This document shows positions 20,955-29,811 of a stretch of 64,000 bases of DNA, one piece after another (the first letter of the stretch is position 1; each line of letters opens with the position of its first letter). The notes under the pieces are model-generated. The model was not told where the DNA came from. It was given only the letters and a program-made list of their open reading frames with translations, and did no database searches. This DNA comes from Bradyrhizobium oligotrophicum S58. GTDB taxonomy: Bacteria; Pseudomonadota; Alphaproteobacteria; Rhizobiales; Xanthobacteraceae. The translations under genes and the position numbers were made by a program. The DNA is taken from the NCBI RefSeq assembly GCF_000344805.1, contig NC_020453.1:496001-560000 (forward strand), written 5' to 3'.

Positions 20955-21206
20955 GTCATTAACTCCGCGCGTTTGGTCAAAAGCCGAACACGGGCGAGAT
21001 ATATCAGCACGAAGAATATTCGACGCTTCTTGGAACTCGCGCTCGTCAGCACGTCGACAATTATCAGCGCCCGTTGAACAGCGCGTTAATTCCGTCCAGC
21101 CCAACGATGCCGATCATGCCATGGGCAGTAGTTGTACGGAACTTCGTCCGAGGCCGCCCGGCCAGCGTCGAATGGGAGGCAGATCCGCCGTGAGAGCGAC
21201 GGCCGT

Positions 21207-21944
21207 TCAGGGCAGGCCGCGCGGCCGCACCAGTTTGTCATAATGGCTTCTGACGGTGCCGTAGCATTCGCAGGCGGTCTTCTTCAGGCCCTCCAGATCG
21301 ATGATCTCGATGTGGCCGCGGCTGTAGTGGATGAAGTCCGCCTGCTGCAAGGTGCTCGCCACCAGCGACACGCTGTTGCGTCGCGCGCCGATCATCTGGG
21401 CCAGCGATTCCTGGGTGATGTAGAGCTTGTTTCCCCCCGACAGATCATGCGTCTGCAACAGGCAGCGCGCGAGCCGGGACTCAACCGTGTGGGCGGCATT
21501 GCAACCGGCGGTCTGCTGGCTCTGCACGTAGATGGCAAGCGCGTGCCGCAACACGTGCGAGCGGAAGGTGGGGCTCTGCTCGGCGGCGGCCCGCACCCGG
21601 TCGATCTCGACGACCGAGGCAGCGCCAGGCACGAGGACGGCGGCACTGTTGAGCACCACGGGATCGCCGCCGGCGAGCAGCGACATGCTGCCGAAGAAAC
21701 TGTCCCGGCCGATCATGGCGACCTGCACGCGCTCTCCGCGCGCGAGGTTCACGACCAGCGAGATGACACCGCGATGGGGGAAGTAGATGCGCGGCAGCTT
21801 TTCGCCGGCCTCGGCGAGCACGGAGTCCTGAACCAGATCGACCGTCCGCAGATAGGGGCGGATCAGCTCGAAATCATCGTCGGGCAGTGACGACAGGAAG
21901 CCGTTCGGAGAACGCAAGCTGGGGTCCAAAGCCATCTCCTGCAT
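21207..21944 (-). CDS. Crp/Fnr-family transcription regulator
   Basis: 245 aa read leftward. The N-terminal half is a cyclic-nucleotide-binding-type beta-roll (LPRIYFPHRGVISLVVNLA, then VAMIGRDSFFGSMSLLAGGD). The C-terminal Crp-type winged helix is at about residues 170-225 (YITQESLAQMIGARRNSVSL, then LQQADFIHYSRGHIEI). Fnr-type cysteine ligands are absent at the N-terminus and only isolated Cys residues occur later, so an oxygen-sensing Fe-S cluster is unlikely. The signal is unknown. It lies divergent from the 650-bp region before the kinase-like gene, so it may control either itself or that gene. Members of this subgroup are common as orphan regulators in rhizobia. Confidence 0.88.
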   Translation of the reverse strand: MQEMALDPSLRSPNGFLSSLPDDDFELIRPYLRTVDLVQDSVLAEAGEKLPRIYFPHRGVISLVVNLARGERVQVAMIGRDSFFGSMSLLAGGDPVVLNSAAVLVPGAASVVEIDRVRAAAEQSPTFRSHVLRHALAIYVQSQQTAGCNAAHTVESRLARCLLQTHDLSGGNKLYITQESLAQMIGARRNSVSLVASTLQQADFIHYSRGHIEIIDLEGLKKTACECYGTVRSHYDKLVRPRGLP

Positions 21945-22597
21945 TGCAGTAACGCAGCCTCTCGGATCTCAATGCACTTATGGTTCCATAGAACTGCGTC
22001 CGGTGTGCTGACAAGAAAAATAACCAGCTATCATTCGCGATGAGGCGCAATCGTTCCAGTTGTGCTCGTTGTTGTGCAGACGGCGCAAAAATGGCCCGAC
22101 CGTTGTCGCTACGTGGGGGTTCGCATGACGTGAAAAGCTGAGCGCAGACTGTATACAAAGCCCCATGCCCTGCTTGGCCATGGACGGTTCGCGTGGTCTC
22201 CTTGCGGCCCGATCCGACTCCAAACGATGTCTCTTCGATCCGGAGCACGCTGCTCGGCACCTTGACGAGGATGCGCCCGGCCGCCGTGATTGACAGCCGA
22301 CATCTTGAGGCCAAAATCGCTAATAAGCGCGCTGATTCGTTGACGGATCTTTTTCTGTCGGATGCAACCCTTGTCATGAAAGGTGGCTTCGGCCTGCCCT
22401 CTGCTGGCGGTGGTGACGGTGTTGTCGACATCGCGGGTGCGGAGACTTCGGGCTGATGATGCATCCAGCTGGAGCGCGATCGAATGCCAGCGTTGGAGCT
22501 GAACACCGTGACGCAGCTGACCACCGCAGCGGCGTCCGCCCCGCCGTCGTTTCCCCGGCAAGACCGCCGTCTTCCCCAACAGGTAGCTTAGGACCAC
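21945..22597. other. 653-bp intergenic region without a convincing gene
   Basis: Both strands contain open frames of 60-200 codons here, but none carries a ribosome-binding site plus recognisable protein features. The first 120 bases next to the Crp/Fnr gene are AT-richer and probably hold its promoter. The rest may carry an untranslated leader, an sRNA or gene remnants; nothing specific was recognised. Confidence 0.35.
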
Positions 22598-23338
22598 ATG
22601 GCGCTTCCTAATCATCAAGTGGCCGACCCGCAATCATCGAGCAATGGTACGGAGGGCGCTACGGCCCCTCAGGACGCCAACCCGGGTTTGGCGCTCGTCG
22701 GTCAGGTCGCCGGCGGGCTTCTGCACGACTTCAACAACATCCTCACCGTGATCACGGGCACCATCGACATTCTCGCCGAAGCAGTGGAGGACCGCCCCGA
22801 GCTTGCCGCCGTGGCGCGTCTGATCGACGAGGCGGCGACGCGCGGGGCCCGATTGACGTCGCAGCTGCTGTCGTTCGCGCGAGGACGCCCGCCGCGTCCA
22901 TGCCGCGTCGAGCTGAGTGAGCTGCTGACCGACGTAGGCCGACTGCTCCGTCCGACCCTCGGGACCGAGATCGAGGTTACGACGTCGGCCGCCGCCGAGG
23001 TGCCGGCCGTGTTCGCCGATCCGGGCCAGCTGATGGCCGCATTGCTCTGCCTCGCGATCTCGGCACGCAACGGCATGACCGCCGGCGGCAGGATCGACAT
23101 CGAGGCGATGAGCGCCGGCCCGAATGCGGCAGGCGCGTCGGATCGCGATGTCCTGATCGTATTGCGGGCCTCGGCGAATGCGGGAGGCACTGCGCGGCCC
23201 GATCGCACATTCAATGACATTCGAATGGTCGAGGATTTCGTCAAGCGTTCGAACGGGCGTCTCGCCCTCAAGGAGCCGTGCGGACCGGCCGCGAGCGTCG
23301 AGATCGTTCTGCCGCGGGCGGCACCCGATCTGCCCTGA
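22598..23338 (+). CDS. histidine-kinase-like protein with degenerate ATP-binding domain
   Basis: 246 aa, soluble. Residues about 35-110 match the dimerisation/phospho-acceptor domain of PAS-hybrid kinases: VAGGLLHDFNNILTVITG with the H-box His. This segment is nearly the same as the corresponding part of the large kinase at 32894. The following domain has the spacing of an HATPase but lacks its motifs: the N-box Asn residues are replaced (LLCLAISARNGM versus INLALNARDAM), and the DxGxG and GxGLGL boxes are missing. It therefore probably cannot bind ATP and may act as a phospho-acceptor or dimerisation partner, not as a kinase. It precedes the flagellin gene but by 300 bp. Confidence 0.75.
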   Translation: MALPNHQVADPQSSSNGTEGATAPQDANPGLALVGQVAGGLLHDFNNILTVITGTIDILAEAVEDRPELAAVARLIDEAATRGARLTSQLLSFARGRPPRPCRVELSELLTDVGRLLRPTLGTEIEVTTSAAAEVPAVFADPGQLMAALLCLAISARNGMTAGGRIDIEAMSAGPNAAGASDRDVLIVLRASANAGGTARPDRTFNDIRMVEDFVKRSNGRLALKEPCGPAASVEIVLPRAAPDLP

Positions 23339-23646
23339 GGCGGCGGCCGCCCCGGCGCCTATAGTTAGCAACGCCCTAACGACGAGAGTGGCGCCTGTGC
23401 ACGAAGCCGCGGGCGGCGATCCTGCGCGCGGTTCAGCGGCCGCAAATCGGCGAAATACGGCCGATTCTCGCGCAATTAATCAATCTGATTAGCAGCCGAT
23501 TAGGATTAACGGCGGTCGCGGGGCAGGTGTACCCCCGTTCCGGGTTCAACTTAACGAACGGGTAGGATTCCGCGGATCAGTCTGCGCCCATCGCCGACAG
23601 AACGGTGCGGCGATGTTTACTCGTGTTCATCCAGAAGGGAATGACA
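23339..23646. other. 308-bp region upstream of flagellin
   Basis: Contains an AT-rich stretch (about 23440-23515, including the repeated motif GATTA) directly upstream of the flagellin gene, which probably holds its promoter and leader. No sigma-54 or class-specific flagellar promoter could be identified with confidence. There is no gene here. Confidence 0.4.
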
Positions 23647-25194
23647 ATGTCAGGTATCGTACTCTCTGCGTCGGTGCGCCAGAATCTGCTCTCGCTCCAG
23701 TCGACGGCTCAGCTCCTCGCCACCACCCAGAACAACCTCTCCACGGGCAAGAAGGTCAACTCGGCTCTCGACAATCCGACCAACTTCTTCACCGCGCAGG
23801 GTCTCGACAACCGCGCCTCCGACATCTCCAATCTGCTCGATGGTATCGGCAACGGCGTGCAGGTGCTGCAGGCCGCCAACACCGGCATCACTTCGCTGCA
23901 GAAGCTCGTCGACAGCGCCAAGTCGATCGCCAACCAGGTCCTGCAGAGCGCGGTGGGCTACTCCACCAAGTCGAGCGTGACCTCTGCCGCTCTCACCGGC
24001 GGTACGGCTACCAGCCTGATCGGCGCAAGCACCGCGGCTGCCACCGGCACGGCCCTGGTGAACGACAACACCTCGAGCGCGGTCGCGATCACCGGTTCGA
24101 CCAAGCTGTCGGGCACGCCCGGCACCGCGTCGAACGACCTGGCCTCCGCCATCACCTCCGGCGACACGCTGGTCGTGAACGGGACCACGTTCAGCTTCGT
24201 CACCGGCACGTCCTCGACCGGCACCAGCATCGGCATCGGTGATACCGTCAGCAACCTGCTGTCGGCGATCCAGACCGCGACCGGCGTGACCGCGTCGATC
24301 TCCGCGGGTGCGATCACCTTCACGCCTCCGGCTGCAGGCCTGACATTGTCCGGCGCTGCGGCAGCCAAGCTCGGGTTCGCCTCGAATATCGGCAACTCGC
24401 TGTCCGGCGAAACGCTGACGATCGGCGCCACAGGAGGTGGCACGGCGACCAGCATCACGTTCGGCCTAGGGACAGGGCAGGTCAACTCGCTGAACGACCT
24501 CAACGCCAAGCTCGCAGCGAACAACCTGCAGGCGACTGTCGACTCCTCGACCGGCAAGATCAGCATCACGACCACCAACGACGCAGCTTCCTCGACCATC
24601 GGCACCATCGGTGGTACGGCGGCGGCCTCGAGCCAGGCCTTCAACGGTCTGACCGGTGCGGCTCCGGTGGCTGACACGACCGCTCAGTCGCAGCGGGCGA
24701 ACCTGGTCTCGCAGTACAACAACGTGCTTGCGCAGATCAACACGACGGCTGCCGACGCTTCGTTCAACGGCATCAACCTGCTGAACGGCGACACGCTGAA
24801 GCTGACCTTCAACGAAACCGGCAAGTCGACGCTGTCGATCACCGGCGTGACGTTCAACTCGGCGGGCCTCGGCCTGGCGAGCCTCACCTCGGGCACCGAC
24901 TTCCTCGATAACAACTCGGCGAACAAGGTGATCAGCGTGTTGAACACCACGAGTTCGACGCTGCGTAACGAGGCGTCGACGCTGGGTTCGAACCTGTCGG
25001 TCGTGCAGGTCCGTCAGGACTTCAACAAGAACCTGATCAACGTGCTGCAGACCGGTTCGTCGAACCTGACGCTGGCCGACACCAACGAGGAAGCGGCCAA
25101 CAGCCAGGCGCTGTCGACCCGCCAGTCGATCGCCGTGTCCGCGCTCTCGCTGGCCAACCAGTCGCAGGCGAGCGTGCTGCAGCTCCTCCGCTAA
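23647..25194 (+). CDS. fliC: flagellin
   Basis: 515 aa from the ATG at 23647 (MSGIVLSASVRQNLLSLQ), with AGAAGGGA upstream; an ATG two codons earlier is also possible. Conserved D0/D1 ends are clear: N-terminal LLATTQNNLSTGKKVNSALD and the C-terminal helix ending SIAVSALSLANQSQASVLQL. Between them lies a large Thr/Ser/Gly/Ala-rich surface domain (about residues 120-350) that is low in charged residues and Cys-free. It is exported by the flagellar type III system and polymerises into the filament. The C-terminal half keeps DASFNGINLL. A terminator follows, then flbT. Confidence 0.95.
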   Translation: MSGIVLSASVRQNLLSLQSTAQLLATTQNNLSTGKKVNSALDNPTNFFTAQGLDNRASDISNLLDGIGNGVQVLQAANTGITSLQKLVDSAKSIANQVLQSAVGYSTKSSVTSAALTGGTATSLIGASTAAATGTALVNDNTSSAVAITGSTKLSGTPGTASNDLASAITSGDTLVVNGTTFSFVTGTSSTGTSIGIGDTVSNLLSAIQTATGVTASISAGAITFTPPAAGLTLSGAAAAKLGFASNIGNSLSGETLTIGATGGGTATSITFGLGTGQVNSLNDLNAKLAANNLQATVDSSTGKISITTTNDAASSTIGTIGGTAAASSQAFNGLTGAAPVADTTAQSQRANLVSQYNNVLAQINTTAADASFNGINLLNGDTLKLTFNETGKSTLSITGVTFNSAGLGLASLTSGTDFLDNNSANKVISVLNTTSSTLRNEASTLGSNLSVVQVRQDFNKNLINVLQTGSSNLTLADTNEEAANSQALSTRQSIAVSALSLANQSQASVLQLLR

Positions 25195-25221
25195 GGCGGA
25201 GCGACATCAACGACAACGGAG

Positions 25222-25243
25222 GCGGCGGGGCAAGCCCCGCCGC
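25222..25243 (+). terminator. flagellin terminator
   Basis: The perfect 10-bp arms GCGGCGGGGC and GCCCCGCCGC are separated by two bases and followed by TTTC, 28 bp past the flagellin stop. This is a strong Rho-independent-type hairpin with a short T-tract. Confidence 0.75.
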
Positions 25244-25411
25244 TTTCGGCTCCAACATACGGAATTCAGGCCGCTCACTTTAGAAGCGTGCGGCGCCGGA
25301 TCCGGCGAAATGAAAGCCGTGGAGCGAGCGCGAGAGCTGCGCCCCATCGACGCGACCGCAGCCCGCCGGCGATGCCGCTCCCGAGAGGAGACTCCACAGG
25401 AGACTTGGGCC

Positions 25412-25807
25412 ATGCCCTTGCGGGTCGAGCTGAAGCCGTTCGAGCGCATCGTGATCGGCGACACCGTGATCGTCAATTCGAACACACGTGCGCGCTTCAT
25501 CGTCGAAGGCGACGTGCCGATCCTTCGTGAACGCGACACCGTCACGGCCGAGACGGCCGACACCCCGGCGAAGCGTCTCTACCTCTGCGTCCAGACCATG
25601 TATCTGAAGAACGACGCGATCCGCTATCGCGCGTCCTATCTGGCCTGCATGAACGATTTGCGCGACGCGACACCCGATGCCGTCCATCTGACGGAGGCGG
25701 TGGACCGGCATGTCGCGGCGGGTTCTCTCTACAAAGCCTTGAAGGAGATCAGGGCGCTGATCCAGTGCGAAAGCCCTGCGATCGCGCCCGCCGAGGTGCT
25801 GCCTTGA
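25412..25807 (+). CDS. flbT: flagellin synthesis regulator FlbT
   Basis: 131 aa from ATG 25412, with AGGAGA eight bases upstream; the frame is open further 5' but without family resemblance. The sequence has the FlbT pattern: LRVELKPFERIVIGDTVI near the N-terminus, LYLCVQTMYL in the middle and a C-terminal helix region LYKALKEIRALIQ. In Caulobacter and rhizobia FlbT binds the 5' leader of flagellin mRNA and controls its stability or translation. Its position directly after the flagellin gene fits. Its usual partner flaF is not seen between flagellin and flbT or directly downstream. Confidence 0.9.
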   Translation: MPLRVELKPFERIVIGDTVIVNSNTRARFIVEGDVPILRERDTVTAETADTPAKRLYLCVQTMYLKNDAIRYRASYLACMNDLRDATPDAVHLTEAVDRHVAAGSLYKALKEIRALIQCESPAIAPAEVLP

Positions 25808-26067
25808 GAGGCCCTGCGACTCGCGCGCGGATCTCCTCGGCTCTCTCAAATGAGTCCGCGGTTCCGTATTAGCACGGACGTTAAAATTAACGGGACGGAG
25901 AAAGGCCCCGCCTAACGATGACACGGAGAAACGACCGTTGAGCCGAACCAAGCGACGGTCAGGGTTCGCATCCAAGGCGCTCGATAACGGCGTCGGATCG
26001 ACCGTCGCTATGACAGGATCAGCGGTCGCCCTGCGATCGCGGCGCCAATTCTTGGAAGGCCAGTTTC

Positions 26068-28863
26068 ATGGACGATCTGTTGCGTGAGTTCCTGACGGAG
26101 ACCAGCGAGAGCCTGGATACCGTCGACAATCAGTTGGTGCGGTTCGAGCAGGAGCCGAACAACGCCAAGATCCTGGATAACATCTTCCGCCTGGTACACA
26201 CGATCAAGGGGACTTGCGGCTTCCTCGGCCTGCCGCGGCTCGAAGCCCTGGCGCACGCCGCCGAAACCCTGATGGGCAAATTCCGCGATGGCATGCCGGT
26301 GACCGGCGAGGCCGTGACCTTGATCCTGACCACCATCGACCGCATCAAGGACATCCTGGGACAGCTCGAGGCCAACGAGGCCGAGCCCGAAGGCGAGGAC
26401 CGCGACCTCATCAGCGAGCTCGAGGCGATGGTCGAGCGCGGCATGGCCGCCATGGCCGCGGGCGAAGCTGCGCCACCGCTTGCGCCCGCGACTCCTGCCG
26501 CGCCGGCTGCGGCCGCGCCCGCGCAGGGCTCGCTGATCGACCAGACGCTGGAGCGCCCGCTGCGTCCGGGCGAGGTGTCGCTCGACGAATTGGAGCGCGC
26601 CTTCCGCGAGACCGCGATCGAGACGGCGCCCGCGCATGAGAAGGCGCCTGAAGCCAAATCTGCTGAGCACAAGCCGGCTGCACCGGTCGCCAAGGCCGAG
26701 CCCGCCAAGGCGGAAGCAAAGGCGGAGGCCAAGGCTGAAGCCCCGAAGAAGGCAGCGCGGCCCAAGGCCAATGCCGACGGCGAGGTGCAGGAGAGCGACA
26801 AGGTCGCCAACCAGTCGATCCGCGTCAATGTCGACACGCTCGAGCATCTGATGACGATGGTCTCGGAGCTGGTGCTGACCCGCAACCAGCTGCTCGAGAT
26901 CGCCCGCCGCAACGAGGACACCGAGTTCAAGGTGCCGCTGCAGCGGCTCTCCAACGTCACCGCCGAGCTGCAGGAGGGCGTCATGAAGACGCGCATGCAG
27001 CCGATCGGCAATGCCTGGCAGAAGCTGCCGCGCATCGTCCGCGACCTCGCGACCGAACTCGGCAAGCAGATCGAGCTCGAGATGCATGGCGCCGACACCG
27101 AGCTCGACCGCCAGGTGCTCGACCTGATCAAGGATCCGCTCACCCACATGGTGCGCAACTCGGCCGACCACGGCCTGGAGACTCCGGCCGAGCGCGCCGC
27201 CGCCAACAAGCCGGACCAGGGCACGATCCGCCTCTCCGCCTATCATGAAGGCGGCCACATCATCATCTGCATCGCCGACAACGGCCGCGGCCTCAACACC
27301 GAGCGCATCAAGGCCAAGGCCCTCTCCAACGGTCTCGTCACCGAGGCCGAGCTCGAGAAGATGACGGAAGCGCAGATCCACAAGTTCATCTTCGCTCCGG
27401 GTTTCTCGACGGCGGCCGCCATCACCTCGGTCTCCGGCCGCGGCGTCGGCATGGACGTGGTGCGCACCAACATCGACCAGATCGGCGGCACCATCGACAT
27501 CAAGTCGGTGGCCGGCGAGGGCTCCTCGGTCACCATCAAGATCCCGCTGACCTTGGCGATCGTGTCGGCGCTGATCGTGGAAGCCGGCGGCGACCGCTTC
27601 GCGATCCCGCAATTGGCGGTCGTCGAGCTGGTGCGCGCGCGCGCCAATTCCGAGCACCGCATCGAGCGCATCAAGGACACGGCCGTGCTGCGCCTGCGCA
27701 ACAAGTTGCTGCCGCTGATGCATCTGAAGAAGCTCTTGAAGATCGACGACGGCTCGTCGACCGATCCGGAGAACGGCTTCATCGTGGTGACGCAGGTCGG
27801 CAACCAGACCTTCGGCATCGTTGTCGACTGCGTGTTCCACACCGAGGAAATCGTCGTCAAGCCGATGTCGACCAAGCTGCGTCACATCGACATGTTCTCG
27901 GGCAACACCATCCTCGGCGACGGTGCCGTCATCATGATCATCGATCCCAACGGCATCGCCAAGGCGCTCGGCGCCGCTGGCAGCGCCTCGCAGGCGGTCA
28001 CCGACGAGCATGCCGCGCATCACATCATCGGCGGCGAGCAGCTCACCTCGCTGCTGGTGTTCCGCGCCGGCACGGCGCAGCCCAAGGCGGTGCCGCTGGC
28101 GCTGGTCACGCGTCTGGAGGAGATCGCGGCCGACAAGATCGAGATCTCCAACGGCCGCTACATGGTGCAGTACCGCGATCAGCTGATGCCGCTGGTGCAG
28201 ATGGAAGGCGTGTCGGTACAGACCACCGGCTCGCAGCCGATCCTGGTGTTCGCCGACGAGACCCGCGCGATGGGCCTCGTGGTCGACGAGATCATCGACA
28301 TCGTCGAGGAGCGGCTCCACATCCAGGTCTCCGGCGCCAAGGACGGCATTCTCGGCTCGGCCGTGATCAAGGGCCAGGCGACTGAAGTGATCGACGTCGG
28401 CCACTTCCTGCCGATGGCGTTCGCCGACTGGTTCATCCGCAAGGAGATGGCGACCGAGGCGCAGACGCAGTCGGTGCTGCTGGTCGACGACTCGCCGTTC
28501 TTCCGCAACATGCTGGCGCCGGTGCTGAAGTCGGCCGGCTACAAGGTGCGCACGGCGGCCTCGGCGATCGAGGGCCTGGCCACGCTGCGCTCCGGGCACA
28601 CCTTCGACATCGTGGTCACCGACATCGAGATGCCGGAAATGAACGGCTTCGAGTTTGCCGAGGCGATCCGCTCCGACCAGAACCTGCACGAGCTGCCGGT
28701 CATCGCGGTGTCGTCGCTGGTGTCGCCGGCCGCGATCGAGCGCGGCCGCCAGGCCGGGCTCTACGACTACATCGCCAAGTTCGATCGGCCCGGCCTGATC
28801 GCGGCAATGAAGGAGCAGATCGAGGAACGGGCGCGTGCCGAAGCCAACCGGCGTGCGGCGTGA
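26068..28863 (+). CDS. cheA: chemotaxis histidine kinase CheA with two CheW-like domains and a receiver
   Basis: 931 aa, first gene of the che operon. Order: Hpt (P1) with phospho-accepting His44 in LVHTIKGTCGFLG; a linker rich in Ala/Lys/Glu/Pro (about 130-240); dimerisation and HATPase domains (MVRNSADHGLE, IADNGRGLN, SGRGVGMDVVR); a first CheW-like domain from about 490; a second one from about 655 (LVFRAGTAQPKAVPLALVTR region); then a C-terminal receiver (VLLVDDSPFFRN, DIVVTDIEMPEMNG). The receiver probably acts as a phosphate sink or feedback element. The P2 CheY-docking domain is not obvious. All catalytic motifs are intact. Confidence 0.95.
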   Translation: MDDLLREFLTETSESLDTVDNQLVRFEQEPNNAKILDNIFRLVHTIKGTCGFLGLPRLEALAHAAETLMGKFRDGMPVTGEAVTLILTTIDRIKDILGQLEANEAEPEGEDRDLISELEAMVERGMAAMAAGEAAPPLAPATPAAPAAAAPAQGSLIDQTLERPLRPGEVSLDELERAFRETAIETAPAHEKAPEAKSAEHKPAAPVAKAEPAKAEAKAEAKAEAPKKAARPKANADGEVQESDKVANQSIRVNVDTLEHLMTMVSELVLTRNQLLEIARRNEDTEFKVPLQRLSNVTAELQEGVMKTRMQPIGNAWQKLPRIVRDLATELGKQIELEMHGADTELDRQVLDLIKDPLTHMVRNSADHGLETPAERAAANKPDQGTIRLSAYHEGGHIIICIADNGRGLNTERIKAKALSNGLVTEAELEKMTEAQIHKFIFAPGFSTAAAITSVSGRGVGMDVVRTNIDQIGGTIDIKSVAGEGSSVTIKIPLTLAIVSALIVEAGGDRFAIPQLAVVELVRARANSEHRIERIKDTAVLRLRNKLLPLMHLKKLLKIDDGSSTDPENGFIVVTQVGNQTFGIVVDCVFHTEEIVVKPMSTKLRHIDMFSGNTILGDGAVIMIIDPNGIAKALGAAGSASQAVTDEHAAHHIIGGEQLTSLLVFRAGTAQPKAVPLALVTRLEEIAADKIEISNGRYMVQYRDQLMPLVQMEGVSVQTTGSQPILVFADETRAMGLVVDEIIDIVEERLHIQVSGAKDGILGSAVIKGQATEVIDVGHFLPMAFADWFIRKEMATEAQTQSVLLVDDSPFFRNMLAPVLKSAGYKVRTAASAIEGLATLRSGHTFDIVVTDIEMPEMNGFEFAEAIRSDQNLHELPVIAVSSLVSPAAIERGRQAGLYDYIAKFDRPGLIAAMKEQIEERARAEANRRAA

Positions 28864-28888
28864 CACGAAAAGGCAGGAGTAGCGTGCG

Positions 28889-29362
28889 ATGAGCAGCAAG
28901 ATCGAAACCACCGAGGGTGCAGCGTCCGAATTCGTCACTGCGGTGATCGGCGGCCAGCTGTTCGGCCTGCCGATCTCGCGGGTGCAGGACGTGTTCATGC
29001 CGGAGCGGGTGACGCGGGTGCCGCTGTCGTCGGCTGAGATCGCCGGCGTTCTGAACCTGCGCGGCCGCATCGTCACCGTGGTCGACATGCGGGCGCGGCT
29101 CGGCCTCGACAAGGCCGATGACGGCAAGCCGCCGATGGCGGTCGGCGTCGACCTGCGCGGCGAGTCCTATGGCCTCTTGATCGACCAGATCGGCGAGGTG
29201 CTGCGACTGCCCGAGGAGAGTCGGGAGGAGAACCCGGTGAACCTCGATCCGCGCATGGCGAAATTTGCCGGCGGCGTGCATCGTCTCGATGGACAGCTGA
29301 TGGTCGTCCTCGACGTCGATCGCGTGCTCGAACTCCTGCCGAAGGCCGCAATCGCCGCTTAG
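28889..29362 (+). CDS. cheW: chemotaxis coupling protein CheW
   Basis: 157 aa, a single CheW domain. FVTAVIGGQLFGLPISRVQD opens the first beta-barrel, GVLNLRGRIVTVVDMRARLG is the most conserved CheW segment, and YGLLIDQIGEVL starts the second half. It links CheA to chemoreceptor arrays at the inner membrane. It starts 25 bp after cheA and is clearly co-transcribed with cheA, cheY and cheR. Nothing unusual was seen in it. Confidence 0.94.
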   Translation: MSSKIETTEGAASEFVTAVIGGQLFGLPISRVQDVFMPERVTRVPLSSAEIAGVLNLRGRIVTVVDMRARLGLDKADDGKPPMAVGVDLRGESYGLLIDQIGEVLRLPEESREENPVNLDPRMAKFAGGVHRLDGQLMVVLDVDRVLELLPKAAIAA

Positions 29363-29392
29363 CCCGTCAACCGTCCCATAGGGGAGACGAAC

Positions 29393-29782
29393 ATGAAAAC
29401 TTGTCTGGTCGTGGATGATTCGAGCGTGGTGCGTAAGATCGCGCGCCGGATCCTCGAGGAATTGGCATTCTCGGTCATCGAGGCGGAAGATGGCGAGCAG
29501 GCGCTGGAGCTCTGCACGAAGAGCCTGCCGGACGCGATCCTGCTCGACTGGAACATGCCCGTCATGGACGGCTACGATTTCCTCGGCCGGCTGCGCCGGC
29601 TGCCCGGTGGCGAAGGGCCGAAGGTGGTGTTCTGCACGACCGAGAACGACATCGATCATATTTCCCGGGCGCTGAATGCCGGCGCGAACGAATACATCAT
29701 GAAGCCGTTCGACAAAGAAATCGTCGCCGCGAAGTTCCAGGAAGTCGGTCTTATCCAGGCGTTGTCAGCTGAATCCGCCTGA
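29393..29782 (+). CDS. cheY: chemotaxis response regulator CheY (che operon)
   Basis: 129 aa, receiver only. Acidic pair in CLVVDDSSVVRK, phospho-acceptor Asp in ILLDWNMPVMDGYDFL, Thr in VVFCTTEND and Lys in YIMKPFDKE are all present. It is the operon-encoded CheY that would take phosphate from CheA. It differs from the separate cheY at 20565, so the window encodes at least two. A GGGGAG ribosome-binding site lies about 6 bases before the start. Confidence 0.93.
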   Translation: MKTCLVVDDSSVVRKIARRILEELAFSVIEAEDGEQALELCTKSLPDAILLDWNMPVMDGYDFLGRLRRLPGGEGPKVVFCTTENDIDHISRALNAGANEYIMKPFDKEIVAAKFQEVGLIQALSAESA

Positions 29783-29811
29783 TCCCTTCGTCTGCCCGGA
29801 AGAGGCCGTCC

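Noticed and set aside
22193..22456. 87-codon frame in the region before the kinase-like gene
   Set aside because: No ribosome-binding site and no domain or membrane pattern; the opposite strand is open too, as is typical of high-GC non-coding DNA.
23990..24700. Possible CRISPR or tandem repeats in the flagellin gene
   Set aside because: The Thr/Gly/Ser-rich surface domain repeats residues loosely, but there is no regular direct repeat with spacers.
26008..29127. 1,039-codon open frame on the strand opposite cheA
   Set aside because: The translation is His/Asp/Arg/Gly-rich with no domain or signal; it is the codon-bias shadow of the strongly supported cheA and cheW genes.
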